DNA of 8,750 nt. Origin: Fen-1038 sp042408355 (GTDB lineage Bacteria > Chloroflexota > Anaerolineae > Anaerolineales > Villigracilaceae). The stretch's first letter is position 1, and every line of letters starts with the position of its first letter. Of the stretch, positions 5,591 to 8,750 are shown piece by piece. The notes beneath the pieces are model-generated. The model saw nothing but the letters and a program-made list of their open reading frames with translations, was not told where the DNA came from and did not search any database. The position numbers were made by a program, and so were the translations under genes. The DNA lies in contig JBHORD010000081.1 in assembly GCA_042408355.1 (NCBI GenBank), positions 1 through 8,750 of the forward strand, in the 5' to 3' direction.

Positions 5591-5615
5591 GCGTAACATC
5601 AGGACAACGAACCGG

Positions 5616-6497
5616 TTAGACGACGATTTCCTGTTCCGCTTGACGCATCGTTTTGAACGCTTCGATGGCGACTTCGAGCATCGAGGCGTCCGGCTCGCGC
5701 GTCGTCAGCGATTGAAGCGCCAGATTCGGTTTGATCAACCAGCGGACGATTGGATTCTTCAAATGATTCGCCGTCCAGCGAATGTATTCGAGGGCAATCC
5801 CAGCCAGCACGGGAATCAACAAAACGCGGCTGACCAATCGCCAAACGATCGGGAGCGGTCCAAGCGCAGTGAAGACGACGATGGAAACCAAAACCAATGT
5901 CAACAAGAACGCTGTGCCGCAGCGCGGGTGTTGAAGTGAAAATCCCGCCACCGATTCGGGCGTCAATTCCGCGCCAGCTTCGTAGGCGTTGATCGTTTTA
6001 TGTTCCGCGCCATGATATGCAAACAAGCGTTTTATATCGGGCATGAAACCGATGGCCCAAATGTAACCGACCAGTAACAGAAGCCGCACCGCACCTTCGA
6101 GCAAGTTGTTCCACCAAACATTCCAGCCAAGATATTTTCCGGCCAGCCCGCCAATGCCTGCCGGAAGCAAAAAGAAAAGACCCACGCCGAAAACGAGCGC
6201 CACGCCCAACGTCAGATACAGAGCCGGACCTTCGATTTTTTGATCCTCGCCGGTTTGGGTGTTCGCCGCGATGGTAAGGGCGCGCATTCCAAGCCCGAGC
6301 GCGTCCCATAATAAAATCACGCCGCGCAAAAACGGAATCTTCGTGATCTTCGACCGATAAATTGAATCCAGTTTTTCTTTATGGACGACGATACGGCCGT
6401 CAGGGGCGCGCATCGCAATGGCAAATGCCTTTTGCCCGCGCATCATCACGCCCTCGATGACCGCCTGACCGCCGTATGCGATAATTCGATCTTCCAT
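5616..6497 (-). CDS. yqhQ: DUF1385 (YqhQ-like) membrane protein
   Basis: This 293-residue integral membrane protein has the signature blocks of DUF1385, the family of Bacillus subtilis YqhQ. They are YGGQAVIEGVMMRG (8-21) at the N-terminus, RLFAYHGAEHKTINAYE (157-173) in the middle, and LQHPRCGTAFLL (188-199). Hydrophobic segments lie near 55-75, 92-122, 133-152, 195-218 and 221-236. The invariant His, Glu and Cys residues of the two central blocks could form a metal or active site, but no biochemical role is established to my knowledge. The C-terminal 50 residues are soluble. ATG 6497 starts right before the conserved block; a modest purine-rich AAGGGAAAG lies upstream. In several Gram-positive genomes the gene neighbours prfA and prmC; that context is absent here. 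It follows the dipeptidase gene on the same strand after 121 bases filled by a repeat, so co-transcription is uncertain. Length is usual for the family. Confidence 0.9.
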   Translation of the reverse strand: MEDRIIAYGGQAVIEGVMMRGQKAFAIAMRAPDGRIVVHKEKLDSIYRSKITKIPFLRGVILLWDALGLGMRALTIAANTQTGEDQKIEGPALYLTLGVALVFGVGLFFLLPAGIGGLAGKYLGWNVWWNNLLEGAVRLLLLVGYIWAIGFMPDIKRLFAYHGAEHKTINAYEAGAELTPESVAGFSLQHPRCGTAFLLTLVLVSIVVFTALGPLPIVWRLVSRVLLIPVLAGIALEYIRWTANHLKNPIVRWLIKPNLALQSLTTREPDASMLEVAIEAFKTMRQAEQEIVV

Positions 6498-6510
6498 TTC
6501 TTTCCCTTAC

Positions 6511-6615
6511 GTTATTGCGGGGGCAAAGCCCGAAGCAGTCTCCGCGCAAAACGGAAATTGCTTCGCCGGCACACTGAAAGAGCGCCATGCGGGCCGACGC
6601 TCTCCTCGCAACGAC
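6511..6615. repeat. Nested-hairpin intergenic repeat (REP/MITE-like)
   Basis: Most of the spacer between the DUF1385 and dipeptidase genes folds into inverted repeats. The central stem pairs 6531-6544 (CGAAGCAGTCTCCG) with 6552-6565 (CGGAAATTGCTTCG), 14 bp with one wobble and one mismatch. A second stem pairs AGAGCG (6579-6584) with CGCTCT (6598-6603), and a small GGGC-AAA-GCCC hairpin lies at 6521-6531. The outer ends 6511-6523 and 6603-6615 are imperfect inverted repeats (9 of 13). From memory, related segments (CGAAGCAATCTC, CTCCTCGCAATGAC) are dispersed in many bacterial genomes. No T tract or coding capacity is seen. Confidence 0.65.
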
Positions 6616-6618
6616 ATA

Positions 6619-7986
6619 CTAACCATTCAAATTGTAGAAGAAATGTATCAACGTATCAATGCCTTTATACCATGTAGGCAGATGCAATTTTTCATTCGGC
6701 GAATGCGCGTCGCAATCGGGAAGCGCGAAGCCGGATAACACCGAATCCACTTTGAGGTATTTCTGCAATTGGACAACAACGCCGATCGAACCGCCCTCAC
6801 GCGGAAAGAGCGGACGTTTGCCCCACACGGCTTCCATAGCCTTGCTCAATGCCTGCACTCCGGGATTGTCCGTGCTGACCAATGCCGCACCCGCGCCGTG
6901 CAAATACTCAAGTTCCCATCTGATGTCTTTGGGGGCTTTCTCCTTGAGATATTTTTTCATTTGCCTGATCGTATCTTCGGGCGTTTGATCGGGAACAAGA
7001 CGGCAGGAGATTTTCGCCATCGCCCACGCCGGAAGGACCGTCTTCGAGCCAGGCCCGGTAAAGCCGGATAACAAACCGTTCACTTCCAATGTTGGGCGCG
7101 CCCCGATTCGTTCCGCAGGCAGAAATTGCGGTTCGCCCCACAACGCGGGCGCGCCGGTCATTTCCAGCAGCGCCTTTTTGTTCAACGGCAAACGCGCAAA
7201 ATCCCGATGTTCCTGTTGGCTGATCTTGCGGACTTTGTCGTAGAAACCGGGCAAAGTGATCCTTCCGTTTTTGTCGTGCATGCCCGCGATGAGTTCCGCC
7301 AGAGCCTGCGCCGGATTATGCACCGTCCCGCCGAAAAGGCCGGAATGCAGATCCTTGGCCGGGCCGTAGACGCGCAGTTCAAAATATGCCAGGCCGCGCA
7401 AACCGGTTGTGATGGACGGCTGATCTGGGCCGAGGATGCCTGCATCCGCGTTGAGACAGAAATCGCAGGCCAGCAGTTGTTTATGATTTTTGACAAATTC
7501 ATCCAGATGCTCCGAGCCGATTTCCTCTTCGCCTTCGATCAACCATTTGAGGTTGACCGGCATCTTACCGGACCTCACAACGGACTCGACCGCCTTGAGC
7601 GTTGCCAGCACCTGACCTTTCATATCCGCCGCGCCGCGCGCATAAAGGTTATCGCCGCGCACCGACGGCTCGAACGGCGGCGTAGTCCACAACTCAAGCG
7701 GATCGGGCGGCTGGACATCGTAATGACCATAGATCATTACCGTCGGCGCAGATTTGCCCGCGCCCATCCATTCTCCATAGACAACGGGATGCCCGCCAGT
7801 CGGCATGATCTGCACATTGTTCATGCCGAGCGAACGCAACTGCGACGCCATCCATTCGGCCGCGCGCTGCATATCCGCGTTATGATCCGGGTCTGTGGAA
7901 ATGGAGGGGATCGTCAGGACTTCTTTCAACTCCGTCAAGAAGCGTTCCCGATTTTCTTTTGCATAATTCAATGCGTTATCAAGCAT
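6619..7986 (-). CDS. M20-family metallo-dipeptidase (CNDP/PepV-like)
   Basis: The 455-residue cytoplasmic enzyme should hydrolyse dipeptides or short peptides using two metal ions, usually zinc or manganese. The M20 ligand set is complete. His88 and Asp90 are in YGHYDVQP (86-93), and the bridging Asp121 is in ARGAADMKG (116-124). The catalytic Glu154 and ligand Glu155 are in EGEEEIGSEH (151-160), Asp181 is in NADAG, and His428 is in DAHSPNE (426-432). The dimerisation lid lies between about 190 and 310 and carries the LHSG block (213-216), whose His214 reaches into the partner's active site in this family. ATG 7986 has AGGAG (7996-7992 on the minus strand) 5 bases upstream. Length matches the 450-470 residues normal for the dipeptidase branch. 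Upstream on the same strand, after 178 bases, ends a peptide-type substrate-binding protein, which suggests peptide scavenging. Specificity (carnosine-like, general dipeptide or carboxypeptidase) cannot be read from sequence. Confidence 0.93.
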   Translation of the reverse strand: MLDNALNYAKENRERFLTELKEVLTIPSISTDPDHNADMQRAAEWMASQLRSLGMNNVQIMPTGGHPVVYGEWMGAGKSAPTVMIYGHYDVQPPDPLELWTTPPFEPSVRGDNLYARGAADMKGQVLATLKAVESVVRSGKMPVNLKWLIEGEEEIGSEHLDEFVKNHKQLLACDFCLNADAGILGPDQPSITTGLRGLAYFELRVYGPAKDLHSGLFGGTVHNPAQALAELIAGMHDKNGRITLPGFYDKVRKISQQEHRDFARLPLNKKALLEMTGAPALWGEPQFLPAERIGARPTLEVNGLLSGFTGPGSKTVLPAWAMAKISCRLVPDQTPEDTIRQMKKYLKEKAPKDIRWELEYLHGAGAALVSTDNPGVQALSKAMEAVWGKRPLFPREGGSIGVVVQLQKYLKVDSVLSGFALPDCDAHSPNEKLHLPTWYKGIDTLIHFFYNLNG

Positions 7987-8044
7987 ATTCTCTCCTGTTC
8001 ACCTGAAGCGAAATTTGTTAGACGCTCACCTTACGCAGGAATAT

Positions 8045-8056
8045 GAGATTTATCTC
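8045..8056. other. Small palindrome upstream of the dipeptidase gene
   Basis: GAGAT-TT-ATCTC is a near-perfect 12-base palindrome 59 bases before the dipeptidase start. It could be a regulator site, but nothing else supports this. The rest of the 178-base spacer is AT-rich, with three TTCGT words at about 10-base spacing (8103-8128), and I find no convincing promoter or terminator in it. Confidence 0.2.
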
Positions 8057-8164
8057 GCATTTTCAGACGAAATGAAAAACGTGAATTTTCGCAAAGAGGA
8101 ATTCGTCTCTCTTCGTAAACTTCGTGGACAAAAAATCAATTCCGATAAAGTCCATTAAGACAAC

Positions 8165-8750
8165 TCAAGGCTGGGCGGCCGGGGTGGGAGTTTGTTCAAG
8201 GGCGCGGCGCGTGACCAAATACCAGCTCGACAGAAAAGCCAAACGATCGCTCGTATCGTACAACAACGGCGCAACCTGAACGCCGTGCACCTGCGCGTCC
8301 ACGCCGTAATTATAGACAGGAAAATACAGGGGAAGGGAAGGCAAATCCTTTTCGAACACAACCTGAAAATTGCGATACAAACGGGCGCGGATGGTGAAAT
8401 CGGTCGTAGTCCGCGCCTGTTCGAGATATTCGCTGGCGGCCTGGTTATCCCACTGCGAATAATTCTGCCCGGTAGTGGCTTCAGCCTGATGCCAGAACGG
8501 ATACGGATCCGGGTCCGGGGTTCGCGCAAAATTCATATCAATCAAAGCAGCCTGATACGAACGCGGCGCAAGGTATGTTGCGATCATCTGATCGTACGGA
8601 ACCGCCTGCAAATTGACTTGAACTCCGATATATGCCCACTCCTGCTGGATCAGTTGCGCAATTTGCCGATGAATGGGATCGTCCGGATGAATAAGCGTAA
8701 AACTCAAAGCGACATTGTCTTTGGAGCGAACCGTCCCGCCCGAGGCCGGG
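8165..8750 (-). CDS. ABC transporter substrate-binding protein, family 5 (peptide/nickel type), C-terminal part
   Basis: The frame is open to the window edge, so the N-terminus, signal peptide and ligand-binding core are missing; 194 residues are visible. The fragment begins with G-T-V-R-S-K-D-N-V-A-L-S-F-T-L, then IHPDDPIHRQIAQLIQQEW and IGVQVNLQAVPYDQM. This matches the domain-II strand-helix-strand of SBP_bac_5 proteins such as DppA/OppA, where the phrase usually reads SFTL-x4-D-x4-IA-x-x-IQ-x-x-W-x-x-IGV-x-V-x-L. Later blocks agree with the family: DPDPYPFWHQ with its acidic/aromatic cluster, YSQWDN, a helical ARTTTDFTIRARLYRNFQ, and LPSLPLYFPVYNYGVD. It would deliver peptides or another solute to an ABC permease from outside the membrane. 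The tail TPTPAAQP is low complexity. The next gene on the strand is an M20 dipeptidase, consistent with peptide use. The ligand is not certain, since family 5 also binds nickel, opines and sugars. Confidence 0.88.
   Translation of the reverse strand, partial: PASGGTVRSKDNVALSFTLIHPDDPIHRQIAQLIQQEWAYIGVQVNLQAVPYDQMIATYLAPRSYQAALIDMNFARTPDPDPYPFWHQAEATTGQNYSQWDNQAASEYLEQARTTTDFTIRARLYRNFQVVFEKDLPSLPLYFPVYNYGVDAQVHGVQVAPLLYDTSDRLAFLSSWYLVTRRALEQTPTPAAQP

Noticed and set aside
6531..6565. The central hairpin as the intrinsic terminator of the dipeptidase gene
   Set aside because: No T tract follows the stem on the minus strand, and the element looks like a composite repeat.
7126..8046. A 306-codon plus-strand open frame opposite the dipeptidase
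   Set aside because: The minus-strand frame has the full M20 metal-ligand set and a good ribosome-binding site. The plus frame is its antisense shadow, rich in Arg, His and Gln.

Overview
The window reads as an ordinary bacterial chromosome segment of moderate GC, most likely from an Anaerolineae-type member of the Chloroflexota. That guess is inference from the mix of genes (DUF1385 membrane protein, M20 dipeptidase, family 5 substrate-binding protein, stand-alone RecB-type nuclease) and from the style of the short palindromic repeats between genes. There is no rRNA, tRNA or taxonomic marker gene to prove it.

Layout. The left edge holds the last 42 codons and right end of an IS5-family insertion sequence. 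It abuts a ROK-family sugar kinase (151-1032, +), whose promoter appears to be formed at the IS end. A bidirectional hairpin terminator (1038-1068) separates the kinase from a convergent minus-strand pair: an F420-type NADP oxidoreductase (1572-2219) followed by a small exported protein (1096-1515). A structured 344-base divergent intergenic region follows. From it a consensus sigma70-type promoter drives a MarR regulator (2564-3031) and a 14-helix DHA2-type MFS transporter (3088-4572), a typical self-regulated efflux operon.

Next comes a stand-alone PD-(D/E)XK nuclease with a Cas4/AddB-like four-cysteine Fe-S signature (4704-5525, +). It is bracketed by two related palindromes (4598-4651 and 5553-5590); the second also looks like its terminator. 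The right third is all on the minus strand: a family 5 ABC transporter substrate-binding protein cut by the window edge (8165-8750), an M20 dipeptidase (6619-7986) and a DUF1385/YqhQ membrane protein (5616-6497). A roughly 105-base repeat made of nested hairpins lies between the last two.

The substrate-binding protein and dipeptidase could act together in peptide scavenging, but that is inferred from adjacency and orientation only. I found no CRISPR array, phage gene, toxin-antitoxin pair or obviously new multi-gene system. The best leads are the IS-derived promoter, the palindrome-bracketed nuclease and the dispersed repeats.
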